NCBI RefSeq assembly: GCF_004358425.1 | Contig: NZ_CP037948.1 | Coordinates: 2,352,001 to 2,416,000 of the forward strand | DNA length: 64,000 nucleotides | Direction: 5' to 3' | From: Qipengyuania sediminis | GTDB lineage: Bacteria; Pseudomonadota; Alphaproteobacteria; Sphingomonadales; Sphingomonadaceae | In this document: positions 25,731-33,987 of the stretch, piece after piece | Layout of the letters: every line of letters starts with the position of its first letter | Position numbering within the stretch: the stretch's first letter is position 1 | The notes under the pieces: generated by a model | Seen by the model: the letters and a program-made list of their open reading frames with translations, nothing else | The model's database searches: none | What the model was told of the DNA's origin: nothing | Position numbers and translations under genes: made by a program

Positions 25731-26813
25731 TTACTCCGCCGCCACGCTACCCACACCACCCCGCGCATCAAACAACCCCGGCCCCGCGTCCGCATCGCCA
25801 GCGTCCACCTCGTTCGCCGCCTCGGCCTTCGCCTTCGCGCCCTGCCTCTTGTCGAAGCTCGACCAGACGTCGTTCCAGTTCCCCCGGGTCGCGCCCTTGG
25901 AATATTCCGTCGCGCGGGTTTCGAAGAAGTTGGCGTGCTCCACCCCGTTCAGCAGCGGGGCGAGCCAGGGGAGGGGGTGGTCCTCCACCATGTAGAGCGG
26001 CTGGAGGCCCAGCTGGCCCAGCCGCCAGTCGGCGATGTAGCGGATGTAGCGCTTGATCTCCTTCGCGGTCATCCCCGGCACCGGACCCATCTCGAAGGCG
26101 AGGTCGATGAAGGCATCCTCCAGCCGCACCGTCTTCTGGCAGATGTCGGTGATCTCCTCCTTGAGGAGCTTGGTATAGCAGTCGCGCTCGCGCACGAATT
26201 CGTGGAACAGGCGGATGATGCCTTCGCAATGCAGGCTCTCGTCGCGCACGCTCCAGCTGACGATCTGGCCCATCCCCTTCATCTTGTTGAAGCGGGGAAA
26301 GTTCATCAGCATGGCGAAGCTCGCGAACAGCTGCAGCCCTTCAGTGAAGCCGCCGAAGACCGCCAGCGTGCGCGCGATATCCGCATCGCTGTCGACGCCG
26401 AAGCCCTGCAGGAAATCGTGCTTGTCCTTCATCTCCTCGTACTCGAGGAAGGCGGAATACTCCGCCTCGGGCATGCCGATGGTGTCGAGCAAATGGCTGT
26501 AGGCGGCGATGTGCACCGTCTCCATATTGGAGAAGGCGGCCAGCATCATCTTGATCTCGGTCGGCTTGAACACCCGGCCGTAGTGCTCGTGATAGCAGTT
26601 CTGAACCTCGACATCGGCCTGGGTGAAGAAGCGGAAGATTTGCGTCAGGAGGTTGCGCTCGGTCTCGGTGATCTTCTGCGCCCAATCGCGGCAATCCTCG
26701 CCCAGCGGCACCTCCTCGGGCATCCAGTGGATCTGCTGCTGGCGCTTCCAGAAGTCGTAGGCCCAGGGATACTCGAAGGGCTTATAGGTCTTGCGGGCTT
26801 CGAGCAGCGACAT
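25731..26813 (-). CDS. nrdB: Ribonucleoside-diphosphate reductase subunit beta
   Basis: A 360-residue class I small subunit that houses the diiron/tyrosyl radical cofactor for deoxyribonucleotide synthesis. Ligand-bearing helices are visible in LLTQIFRFFTQADVEVQNCYHEHY, FSNMETVHIAAYSHLLDTIG and SWSVRDESLHCEGIIRLFHEF. The start MSLLEARKTYKPFEYPWAYDFW is typical of the alphaproteobacterial form. The partner nrdA is about 9 kb away in the opposite orientation. I saw no GAAC-N7-GAAC box upstream of nrdB, unlike nrdA. A lower-GC gene has inserted directly behind it. Confidence 0.95.
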   Translation of the reverse strand: MSLLEARKTYKPFEYPWAYDFWKRQQQIHWMPEEVPLGEDCRDWAQKITETERNLLTQIFRFFTQADVEVQNCYHEHYGRVFKPTEIKMMLAAFSNMETVHIAAYSHLLDTIGMPEAEYSAFLEYEEMKDKHDFLQGFGVDSDADIARTLAVFGGFTEGLQLFASFAMLMNFPRFNKMKGMGQIVSWSVRDESLHCEGIIRLFHEFVRERDCYTKLLKEEITDICQKTVRLEDAFIDLAFEMGPVPGMTAKEIKRYIRYIADWRLGQLGLQPLYMVEDHPLPWLAPLLNGVEHANFFETRATEYSKGATRGNWNDVWSSFDKRQGAKAKAEAANEVDAGDADAGPGLFDARGGVGSVAAE

Positions 26814-26907
26814 CTGGCATCTCCGGGCGTTTACGCGGCCGGCAGGTATAGGCGCTCGGCTCGCGGAATCGAAGCGATTGGTTGGCGATTCGGCGGGGAT
26901 AAGGGCG

Positions 26908-26932
26908 GGAACGGGCGCCGGTGCATAGGGTT
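26908..26932 (+). promoter_or_regulatory. EcfG-type general stress promoter candidate
   Basis: GGAAC at 26908-26912 and GGTT at 26929-26932 are separated by 16 bases, close to the alphaproteobacterial EcfG pattern GGAAC-N16/17-CGTT. They lie 24 bp upstream of the start of the small hydrophilic protein gene at 26956. One -10 base differs from the consensus. Confidence 0.5.
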
Positions 26933-26955
26933 AATGAGAGCGAAGGAGCTTTCCC

Positions 26956-27219
26956 ATGGGCGAGTACGAACCCGACGACAGCCGCGACGTGACGCTGTCC
27001 GACCACCAGGCGCCGGGCGAACCGCCGCGCACCGGCCCGCGCGAGGATGAAGCGCGCGCGAAGGCCGCCGGAGGGCAGGCTGGCACCCAGATGAGCGGCC
27101 AGGACGGCGCGATCCCCGATGCCACCGGGGGCCGCCCGGTGGACGAGGCAGCGCTCGCCAAGGATGCCGAGGACGCGGCCCGCGCGCAGCCTTCGCAAGA
27201 TCGCACCGGCGGCTCCTGA
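26956..27219 (+). CDS. Small hydrophilic disordered protein (87 aa)
   Basis: A protein made mostly of D, E, G, A, P and R (MGEYEPDDSRDVTLSDHQAP, then DEARAKAAGGQAGTQMSG) with no hydrophobic core or cysteine. It resembles the hydrophilin-like stress proteins common in alphaproteobacteria. The ribosome-binding site AAGGAG precedes the ATG, and an EcfG-like promoter lies immediately upstream. Production in stress or stationary phase is therefore likely. Function is unknown. It diverges from nrdB. Confidence 0.72.
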   Translation: MGEYEPDDSRDVTLSDHQAPGEPPRTGPREDEARAKAAGGQAGTQMSGQDGAIPDATGGRPVDEAALAKDAEDAARAQPSQDRTGGS

Positions 27220-27298
27220 CCCGCGTAATTCCTGTTCTTCGGGGCGAGGCGGCCCGGCCCGGTTTCCCCTTTTGCGGGGCCGACCCCCGCCTCCCCGG

Positions 27299-27328
27299 CG
27301 CCCCGCCCTCATCCGGCGGGGCGTTTTT
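27299..27328 (+). terminator. Rho-independent terminator
   Basis: The stem CGCCCCGCC (27299-27307) / GGCGGGGCG (27315-27323) is followed by TTTTT. It ends the transcript of the small hydrophilic protein. Confidence 0.85.
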
Positions 27329-27431
27329 GTTCGAACGGCCTACCGCTGCGCTGCTTGAGGCCGTGCAAACAGGTGGCGGTTGCTACGGGCCACTTCTCCC
27401 CGTTGGAAGCCGATTGGGGGGGGTCGATGGT

Positions 27432-27803
27432 CTAACCGGGCTCCGCGACCACCACTCCGAACGGGGTCTGCTGGTGCTGGATCACCACCCATTGCTCGTG
27501 TCCCAGGCGCCGGAGTGTGCTGGTGCAGAGCGCGTGGTATTCCTTGCCTTCGCCCCTGCGGGCGCGGACGCGGTAGGCGATGACGATCAGCCCTTCGTGC
27601 GGGCGCTCGACACAGGTGTCCTCGAAGCGTGCCTCGTCCCAACGCGGGGTGGCCTTTACCGCCTCTATCGCCGCGCGGCGGTCGTAGAGGTAGGGCGCTT
27701 GCGGCAGCGCCATCACGCAGTCCTCGGCAACCTTGCGCTCATAGGCCTCGGGCCCGCCGACCCACAGCTCGCGCTCGAATTCCCAGATGCGATCGTCGTC
27801 CAC
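27432..27803 (-). CDS. NTF2-like (DUF4440/SnoaL-type) protein
   Basis: A 123-residue protein with the NTF2-like pattern: an N-terminal helix RIWEFERELWVGGPEAYERKVAEDCVMALP, a helix YDRRAAIEAVKATPRW, and a sheet EGLIVIAYRVRARR and TSTLRRLGHEQWVVIQHQQTP. The GTG at 27803 has an AAGGAGAG ribosome-binding site 7 bases away; the longer frame from 27860 only adds an arginine-rich tail. Proteins of this fold bind small molecules or act as isomerases. No specific role can be stated. Confidence 0.8.
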   Translation of the reverse strand: MDDDRIWEFERELWVGGPEAYERKVAEDCVMALPQAPYLYDRRAAIEAVKATPRWDEARFEDTCVERPHEGLIVIAYRVRARRGEGKEYHALCTSTLRRLGHEQWVVIQHQQTPFGVVVAEPG

Positions 27804-27881
27804 TTGCGGCCTCTCCTTCGCCCGTCGCGCTGGCAACGGGCGAAGGCGCACTCGGTTCACATCCTACGCTGAAGGAGGCGA

Positions 27882-28292
27882 TTACCCCTTCTTGTCGGCT
27901 TTCTCGTAAGGCACGAAATCGTCGAGGAAGATCACCCCGGTGAACATGCCGGTCAGCCGGTCGGCGAGCGTGATGCTATCGGTGCGGCACAGGCCCGAAC
28001 CGCCGAAACGGCGCACCACCAGCACATCGTCGCTGTCGATCGCATCGGGCGTGCGGGTGCGGTTGACCCACAGCGTGCCCCCCTCCTTGTAGACGAGCGC
28101 GGTGCCGTCGATGACGGTGAGGTCGTTGCCCGTGGGCCGGGTGGTTATGCAGCTCCGCGGCTCGCCGGCCACGCGGCCTTCGATAAGCTTCGCCAGCCGC
28201 TCCTCGCCCGAGTGGTGTTCCGCCATGGCGGGGGCGGCCAAAAAGCCGAGCGCTGCGGTGGCAGCGGCCAGGGTTCCGATAATCTTGCGCAT
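27882..28292 (-). CDS. Hypothetical periplasmic protein
   Basis: A 136-residue protein with a clear signal peptide, MRKIIGTLAAATAALGFLAAPAMA. The mature part begins EHHSGEERLAKLIEGRVAGEPRSC, with strands LTVIDGTALVYKEGG and DVLVVRRFGGSGLCRTDSITL. Two cysteines may form a disulfide. The AAGGAGTG ribosome-binding site fixes the start. Similar small secreted proteins are common in sphingomonads. It follows tldD on the same strand; the function is unknown. Confidence 0.8.
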   Translation of the reverse strand: MRKIIGTLAAATAALGFLAAPAMAEHHSGEERLAKLIEGRVAGEPRSCITTRPTGNDLTVIDGTALVYKEGGTLWVNRTRTPDAIDSDDVLVVRRFGGSGLCRTDSITLADRLTGMFTGVIFLDDFVPYEKADKKG

Positions 28293-28361
28293 GTTAGCAC
28301 TCCTTGTGCGGGCGGAGTAGCACGCCGCGAATGAACCGCGCCTGATCAATACAACAAGCCG

Positions 28362-29783
28362 CTACCCCGTTCCCCCCACGGTGATGCCGTCGATCAGCAG
28401 CGTCGGCTGGCCCACGCCTGCGGGCACCCCCTGCCCGCCTTTGCCGCACATGCCGACGCCCTGGTCGAGCTCGAGGTCATTGCCGATGCCGATCACGCGG
28501 GTGAGCACCGTGGGCCCGTCGCCGATCAGCGTCGCGCCCTTGATCGGCGCGACTATTCGTCCGCTTTCGACCTTATAGGCCTCCGTACAGGCGAAGACGA
28601 ACTTGCCGCTGGTGATATCGACCTGCCCGCCGCCGAAGCTCGTCGCATAGATGCCGTCCTTGACGCGCGACAGGAGCTCCGCCGGATCGTCGCTGCCGGC
28701 GCGCATGAAGGTATTGGTCATGCGCGGCATGGGCGCATGCTCATAGCTTTCGCGGCGGCCGTTGCCGGTCGGCTCCACCCCCATCAGCCGGGCGTTGAGG
28801 CGGTCCTGCATATAGCCCTTGAGGATGCCGTCCTCGATCAACACGGTCTCACGCGTCGGCGTCCCCTCGTCATCGACGGTGAGCGATCCGCGGCGGTTCG
28901 CGATAGCCCCATCATCGACTACGGTGACGCCCGGTGCTGCGACGCGTTCTCCAATGCGGCCCGAAAAGGCGCTGGTGCCTTTGCGGTTGAAATCGCCTTC
29001 GAGCCCGTGGCCCACCGCTTCATGGAGCAGCACGCCCGGCCAGCCGGGGCCGAGCAGGACCGTGCAGCTGCCCGCCGGCGCTGGCACGCTCTCAAGGTTG
29101 ACGAGCGCCTGGCGCACCGCCTCGTCCACGGCCTGCATCCAGCGGCCTTCATCGAAGAGCTGATCGTAGAGATAGCGTCCGCCGAAGCCGTAGCTGCCGG
29201 TTTCGCGCCGGCCGTTCGCTTGGGCGACGATCGATACGTTGAGGCGCACCAGCGGGCGGATGTCGCGCGCGCTGAAGCCATCGGGGCGCAGGATATCTAT
29301 CACGCTCCAGCTCGCCGCCAGGCTGGCGCTGACCTGCGCTACGCGCGGGTCCTTGGCGCGCGCGACTGCATCGATCTTCTCGAGCAGCGCAACCTTCTCG
29401 GCGAACGGCACGAGGTCGAGCGGGCTCGCATCGGTATAGAGGTGGCGATTGGTCCGCGGCGGCGGCGTGGCGCGGGGGGCGGTGGCGGGATCGAGCAATT
29501 GCAGCGTCTCGCCCGCCCGCGCAATTGCGGCGGCGCTGATGTCGTTGGCATGGGCAAAACCGGTTGCTTCGCCCGATACGCCGCGCAGGCCGAAGCCTGA
29601 ATCGCGCGCATAATCGGCCACTTTCAGCCGTCCATCGTCATAGGCGAAGCTCTCGGAGGCGATGAACTGGAGGTAGAGCTCGCCATCGTCGCAGCGCGCC
29701 AACAGCCGCCGGGCCAGCACCTGCGCCTCCGCGGGGCCGAGCTTGTCGGAATAAAGGAGGCTTGCGGGGTCGGGGGTTTGCAT
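28362..29783 (-). CDS. tldD: TldD metalloprotease subunit
   Basis: A 473-residue member of the TldD/TldE (PmbA) family, heterodimeric peptidases that degrade unfolded small peptides and mature microcins. The zinc motif HEAVGH is at residues 254-259 within LLHEAVGHGLEGDF. The C-terminal GLY-rich region ELDQGVGMCGKGGQGVPAG is typical. The TldE partner is not in this window. Length is normal. The upstream gene encodes a small zinc-finger protein on the same strand, 39 bp away. Confidence 0.94.
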   Translation of the reverse strand: MQTPDPASLLYSDKLGPAEAQVLARRLLARCDDGELYLQFIASESFAYDDGRLKVADYARDSGFGLRGVSGEATGFAHANDISAAAIARAGETLQLLDPATAPRATPPPRTNRHLYTDASPLDLVPFAEKVALLEKIDAVARAKDPRVAQVSASLAASWSVIDILRPDGFSARDIRPLVRLNVSIVAQANGRRETGSYGFGGRYLYDQLFDEGRWMQAVDEAVRQALVNLESVPAPAGSCTVLLGPGWPGVLLHEAVGHGLEGDFNRKGTSAFSGRIGERVAAPGVTVVDDGAIANRRGSLTVDDEGTPTRETVLIEDGILKGYMQDRLNARLMGVEPTGNGRRESYEHAPMPRMTNTFMRAGSDDPAELLSRVKDGIYATSFGGGQVDITSGKFVFACTEAYKVESGRIVAPIKGATLIGDGPTVLTRVIGIGNDLELDQGVGMCGKGGQGVPAGVGQPTLLIDGITVGGTG

Positions 29784-29822
29784 GGCGCCGATGTAGGCAC
29801 AGGCGGGCTTCGCGAACAGCCC

Positions 29823-30083
29823 TCAGCGAACCCCCGGATCGCTGCCCTCTGCGATATCGGGCAATTGCGCCTGATCCGCGCCATCCGCCGGACCGCCTTC
29901 CAGCACGAAGCGCTTGTCGCAATAGCCACAATCGACATAGCCGTGCTCGTCGATCTGCAGCCAGACCTTGGGATGGCCGAGCGCAGCGGCGCGATAGGCA
30001 AGCCCCGAGCGGATGTCGGTCGCGCCATCGCACCACACGCGGCGCGTTTCGACCAGACTCACTTCAGGCGGAGGAATGCTCAT
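29823..30083 (-). CDS. CHCC-type zinc-finger protein
   Basis: An 86-residue protein of the zf-CHCC family, related to the mitochondrial complex I subunit NDUFS6. The metal-binding layout is visible: a cysteine in VWCDG, then GHPKVWLQIDEHGYVDCGYCDKRF with His and two Cys. The ATG at 30083 is chosen because MSIPPPEV precedes the conserved part. In alphaproteobacteria this protein may accompany NADH dehydrogenase, but no nuo gene is nearby. It diverges from the ABC ATPase. Confidence 0.85.
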   Translation of the reverse strand: MSIPPPEVSLVETRRVWCDGATDIRSGLAYRAAALGHPKVWLQIDEHGYVDCGYCDKRFVLEGGPADGADQAQLPDIAEGSDPGVR

Positions 30084-30139
30084 CACCGCGGCGATAATGG
30101 CTTGGGCGATGCGTCGCAACGTCCTAAGCGCTGCAAACC

Positions 30140-31081
30140 ATGCTCACGCCGCCCGCGATCCGGATCGACAATCTCGTCAAGCGCTATGCCCCGCCGCCCA
30201 AGGCGGGCGGGGAAGGCAAGCTGGCGCTGAAGGGCGTCAGCTTCGATGTGCCGCAGGGGCAGATCTTCGGGCTGCTGGGGCCGAACGGGGCGGGCAAATC
30301 GACCTTGATCAACATCCTCGCCGGGCTGGTGATGAAGACCTCGGGCAGCGCCGAGATCTGGGGTTTCGACATCGACGCGCATCCGCGCAACGCCAAGCGC
30401 TCGATCGGCATTGTCCCGCAGGAAATCGTCTTCGATCCCTTCTTCACCCCTTTCGAGGTGCTCGAGAACCAGGCCGGCTTCTACGGCCTCAGGAAGCGCG
30501 AACGGCGCAGCGAGGCGCTGCTCGACGCGGTGCATCTTGGCGACAAGCGCGATGCTTATGCCCGCACGCTCTCGGGCGGCATGAAGCGGCGGCTGCTGGT
30601 GGCGAAGGCGATGGTGCATTCGCCACCGATACTGGTGCTGGACGAGCCGACCGCGGGCGTCGATGTCGAGCTGCGCCGCCAGCTCTGGGACCTCATCACC
30701 GGCCTCAACCGCGAGGGCGTGACGGTGGTGCTGACGACGCATTACCTCGCCGAAGCGGAGGAGCTGTGCGACCGCATCGCGATCATCAACCATGGAGAGC
30801 TGATCGCCGACAAGCCCACGCGCGAACTGGTCGGCATGGCGCGCGAGAAGATCGTGTCAGTGACGGTGGACAAGGACATCGCCGGCCCGCCGATGGAACC
30901 CGCCTTCCTGAAGGCCGACGTAGTGGAGCCGCGCCGCATCGAGATAACCTACGACCGCGATGAAGCGAGCGCCGGCCAGGTGCTCGCGCTGCTCCAGAGC
31001 CACGGTTACGCGATCGAGGACGTGACCACCCGCGAGGCCGATCTCGAGGACGTTTTCGTTCAGCTGACCGGCGCCGCGTAA
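30140..31081 (+). CDS. ABC transporter ATP-binding protein
   Basis: A 313-residue ATPase. Walker A is GPNGAGKST, the signature is LSGGMKRRLLVAKAM, and Walker B with the following turn is ILVLDEPTAGVD. The C-terminal extension past residue 230 is typical of YadG/CcmA-type exporters. No permease gene follows; the next 260 bp hold only a decayed reading frame, so the membrane partner must be elsewhere. The substrate cannot be deduced. The ATG at 30140 starts MLTPPAIRIDNL. Confidence 0.92.
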   Translation: MLTPPAIRIDNLVKRYAPPPKAGGEGKLALKGVSFDVPQGQIFGLLGPNGAGKSTLINILAGLVMKTSGSAEIWGFDIDAHPRNAKRSIGIVPQEIVFDPFFTPFEVLENQAGFYGLRKRERRSEALLDAVHLGDKRDAYARTLSGGMKRRLLVAKAMVHSPPILVLDEPTAGVDVELRRQLWDLITGLNREGVTVVLTTHYLAEAEELCDRIAIINHGELIADKPTRELVGMAREKIVSVTVDKDIAGPPMEPAFLKADVVEPRRIEITYDRDEASAGQVLALLQSHGYAIEDVTTREADLEDVFVQLTGAA

Positions 31082-31153
31082 GTTCCGCAAGATCGGGAAC
31101 GCGCCTTTCGCCGTGCTCCGCTAGCACGCTCCTTGCAAGCAAGGAGCAAGGCG

Positions 31154-31340
31154 ATGCGCAAGCCGGCAAACTATGCCAATCGGAGCGAACACGCCAAGCG
31201 CCGCTCGACACGCTCTGCGAACTCGCGGTGGCGCTCGACCTGCCGCTGGCGGGGATGCGCCGCTGTTCCCCTATCACCACGACCCGGAAGCGGTCGCGGG
31301 GACCGACCTGCGCGCCGATCCCTACCTCAGGCTCGGCTAA
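31154..31340 (+). pseudogene. Degenerate small gene
   Basis: Three frames each carry a coding-like piece: MRKPANYANRSEHA after an AAGGAGCAAGGCG ribosome-binding site, then LDTLCELAVALDLPLAG, then DAPLFPYHHDPEAV through DPYLRLG ending at TAA 31338-31340. That stop overlaps the convergent small gene's stop, as for intact pairs here. A product of about 60 residues broken by two shifts is likely. I recognise no family. Confidence 0.4.
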
Positions 31341-31525
31341 AGGTTGTAGCGCCGTCCCAGGCCCGCGTCCGGCACGCGCTGGACCTCCCAGACCTGCGGC
31401 GCAGTCTCCTCCATCGGCGCGGCGCAATGCCGGCAACGGCCCACGCGCAACCCGTGGATGCGGCCGAGCTTATCGGTATCGAGGCTGTGCTTCCCGAATG
31501 CACAGGCCAGTGCTGCGAGTTTCAT
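31337..31525 (-). CDS. Small conserved hypothetical protein (62 aa)
   Basis: A 62-residue protein with a CRHC pair in LRVGRCRHCAAPMEE and the tail WEVQRVPDAGLGRRY. A GGGAGAT ribosome-binding site precedes its ATG. The pattern resembles short sphingomonad proteins of unknown role. No signal peptide or membrane segment is evident. Its stop overlaps that of the decayed gene on the other strand. Confidence 0.6.
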   Translation of the reverse strand: MKLAALACAFGKHSLDTDKLGRIHGLRVGRCRHCAAPMEETAPQVWEVQRVPDAGLGRRYNL

Positions 31526-31645
31526 GACCCGCGATCTCCCGTCCCTATCCCCTGCATCCTTCCTGCTAAACGCTTCGCGATCATGGTAAACAGCGTGGCG
31601 ACGAAGCGCCCGAATTGCGCGCCCGCCTAGCCATCTCGACCAAAT

Positions 31646-31735
31646 CCTTCGCCCTGAGCTTGTCGCAGGGCCGTCCTTCCTTCAAGCGCCACATCGCCGC
31701 CAAGTGCAGCGCCTCGACACGCTCAGCGCGAACGG
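31646..31735. repeat. REP-like paired inverted element, family B copy 2
   Basis: CCTTCGCCCTGAGCTTGTCG (31646) faces CGACACGCTCAGCGCGAACGG (ending 31735). It ends 9 bp before the nadB start, so it occupies the nadB leader. Confidence 0.8.
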
Positions 31736-31744
31736 ATTTATCAG

Positions 31745-33334
31745 GTGAACGAGTCAAATCTTCATGACGTGCTCATCATCGGCTCGGGTGCGGCGGGGCT
31801 GACCGCAGCGCTGGCGCTGGCCGGGACCAAGCGGGTGCTGGTGCTTGCCAAGGGCGGCCTCTCCGAAGGCGCGACCGCCTGGGCGCAGGGCGGGATCGCC
31901 GCGGTGCTGGAAGCGGGCGACACCTTCGAGAACCACGTCCGCGACACCATGGTGGCGGGCGCCGGGCTCAACGACCGCGAGGTGGTCGAGCATGTCATCG
32001 CGCAGGCCCCCGCCTCGATCGAGCGATTGCGAGCGCTCGGCGTCCCGTTCAATACGGAGAGCGGTGACCTTCACCTCACCCGCGAGGGCGGCCATTCACA
32101 CCGCCGGATCGTCCATGTGAACGATGCGACCGGCTGGGCGGTGCAGGAGGCACTGCTGAAGGCCGCCGCAGAGCACCCGAACATCACCTTGCTGCCGGGC
32201 CAGAGCTGCATCGATCTCATCACCGGGCACCATCAGGAGCGTTTCTCGGGCTCGGGCCGGGTTTGGGGGGCCTATGCGCTCGACGAGGCGAGCGGGCGGG
32301 TTACCGCCCATATTGCGCGTGCCACCGTGCTGGCGACCGGCGGGGCGGGGCGGGTCTATCTCTTCAGCACTGCCCCGCGCGGCGCGACGGGGGACGGCAT
32401 CGCCATGGCCTGGCGGGCGGGGGCGCGGGTGTCCAACATGGAGATGATGCAATTCCACCCGACCTGCCTCTACCATGCCGAGGTCAAGAACTTCCTCGTC
32501 ACCGAGGCGGTGCGCGGGGAGGGCGGGCGGCTGCTCAATCCCAGGACCGGCGCGCGCTTCATGGAAGCGCACGACCTCGAGCGCCTGGAGCTTGCCCCGC
32601 GCGATGTGGTGGCCCGCGCGATCGATGCGGAGATCAAGCGCTTCGGGCTCGACTACGTTCATCTCGACATCAGCCACCAGCCCGCCGATTTCGTCCGCGG
32701 TCATTTCCCCACCATCCACGAGAAATTGCTCGGCCTCGGCATCGACATGACCCGGCAGCCGATCCCTGTCGTACCGGCGCAGCATTACACCTGTGGCGGG
32801 GTGGTGGTGGACCTGGCCGCGCGCACCGATCTGCCTGGGCTATGGGCGGCGGGCGAATGCACCGAGAGCGGGCTCCACGGCGCGAACCGGCTCGCATCCA
32901 ATTCCCTCCTCGAATGTTTCGTCTTCGGCGAGGCGGCGGCGAGTGACATCCTGGCGAGGTGGGACACGCTCGAAGCGCCGCCCGCGATCCGCCCCTGGGA
33001 CGAAAGCCGCGTCACGGATTCGGACGAAGCGGTCGTCATCAAGCAGAACTGGACCGAAATCCGAAGATTCATGTGGAACTACGTGGGCATCGTGCGGACC
33101 ACGAAGCGCCTGCAGCGCGCGCAACGCCGGATCGCGCTGCTGGGACAGGAGATCGAGGACTATTACGGAGCCTTCCGCGTCACCACCGACCTTATCGAGC
33201 TGCGCAATCTCCATCAGGCGGCCGAGCTGATCGTCAGAAGCGCGCTGAAACGCCGGGAGAGCCGGGGCCTGCACTACACGCTCGACTATCCGGAGACCAC
33301 CGCATCGGCGGCGGACACCGTGCTGGTGCCATAA
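31745..33334 (+). CDS. nadB: L-aspartate oxidase
   Basis: A 529-residue flavoenzyme that oxidises aspartate to iminoaspartate for quinolinate and NAD synthesis. The FAD motif is VLIIGSGAAGLTAAL, with ATAWAQGGIAAVL and GGHSHRRIVHVNDATG following. CGGVVVDLAARTDLPGLWAAGE and GANRLASNSLLECFVFG complete the family pattern. The GTG at 31745 is right behind a REP-like repeat and has a poor ribosome-binding site, so expression may be modest. nadA and nadC are not adjacent. Confidence 0.94.
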   Translation: MNESNLHDVLIIGSGAAGLTAALALAGTKRVLVLAKGGLSEGATAWAQGGIAAVLEAGDTFENHVRDTMVAGAGLNDREVVEHVIAQAPASIERLRALGVPFNTESGDLHLTREGGHSHRRIVHVNDATGWAVQEALLKAAAEHPNITLLPGQSCIDLITGHHQERFSGSGRVWGAYALDEASGRVTAHIARATVLATGGAGRVYLFSTAPRGATGDGIAMAWRAGARVSNMEMMQFHPTCLYHAEVKNFLVTEAVRGEGGRLLNPRTGARFMEAHDLERLELAPRDVVARAIDAEIKRFGLDYVHLDISHQPADFVRGHFPTIHEKLLGLGIDMTRQPIPVVPAQHYTCGGVVVDLAARTDLPGLWAAGECTESGLHGANRLASNSLLECFVFGEAAASDILARWDTLEAPPAIRPWDESRVTDSDEAVVIKQNWTEIRRFMWNYVGIVRTTKRLQRAQRRIALLGQEIEDYYGAFRVTTDLIELRNLHQAAELIVRSALKRRESRGLHYTLDYPETTASAADTVLVP

Positions 33335-33435
33335 CGGGGGCAGGGAAACTTTGCCGGTTCGGGAAACATCCGCCCCCCTCGGCATAGGTCCTTGCATGAC
33401 GGCGATCCCGCCGCGCTTGCCAAGGAACCAGAGCC

Positions 33436-33939
33436 ATGTCCGCACCCGAAAACCTCGAAGACTGCTACACCGAAGAGCTGGCCGACAACTGGTCGGCGAA
33501 CGACCAGATGCGCGAAATCGTCGCGCAGATGGCCGAAGCCGCATCCGACAAGCGGCTGAAGACCCGGCTGGAAAAGGCGGTCAAGGGCATCGAGAAGCAC
33601 ACCGAGACGATCAAGCAATTGCTCGCCGAGCTGGGCGAAGACGAGCCCGAGCACTGCAAGGGCATGGAAGGCCTTGTGAGGGAGGCGAAGAAGCACGCGC
33701 TCGACGCCAAGATCAAGGACCCCGACGTGCGCGATGTCGTCATCGTCGCGCAGTACCAGCGGATGTGTCATTACGGCATCTGCGGCATCGGCACCGCCAA
33801 GGCCTTCGCGGAGGCGCTGGGTCGCAAGGATCACGCCAAGAAGCTCGATAGCGTCGTTGCCGATATCTACGGCACCGACGAGAACATGACCGATCTCGCC
33901 GAACGCAGCGTCAACCTCCAGGCGCGCGAAGCGGCCTGA
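33436..33939 (+). CDS. Ferritin-like DUF892 (YciE/YciF-type) protein
   Basis: A 167-residue all-helical protein beginning LEDCYTEELADNWSANDQM and containing RLEKAVKGIEKHTETIKQLL and KGMEGLVREAKKHAL. Potential metal ligands (E, H) lie in the pattern of the ferritin-like DUF892 family. Such proteins are induced by osmotic or oxidative stress in other bacteria. The start at 33436 follows AAGGAACC. A bidirectional hairpin follows the stop. Confidence 0.85.
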   Translation: MSAPENLEDCYTEELADNWSANDQMREIVAQMAEAASDKRLKTRLEKAVKGIEKHTETIKQLLAELGEDEPEHCKGMEGLVREAKKHALDAKIKDPDVRDVVIVAQYQRMCHYGICGIGTAKAFAEALGRKDHAKKLDSVVADIYGTDENMTDLAERSVNLQAREAA

Positions 33940-33948
33940 CCCGGGCGG

Positions 33949-33987
33949 TCACCCCGCCGCGCGCTGCCTAGGCTGCGCGGCGGGTGA
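33949..33987. terminator. Bidirectional hairpin between DUF892 and PilZ genes
   Basis: TCACCCCGCCGCGC faces GCGCGGCGGGTGA with a one-base bulge. It overlaps the PilZ stop region and can end both convergent transcripts. Confidence 0.6.

Noticed and set aside
33335..33435. EcfG-type promoter for the ferritin-like gene
   Set aside because: Only GGAAA appears at usable distances. The GGAAC present is inside the ribosome-binding region.
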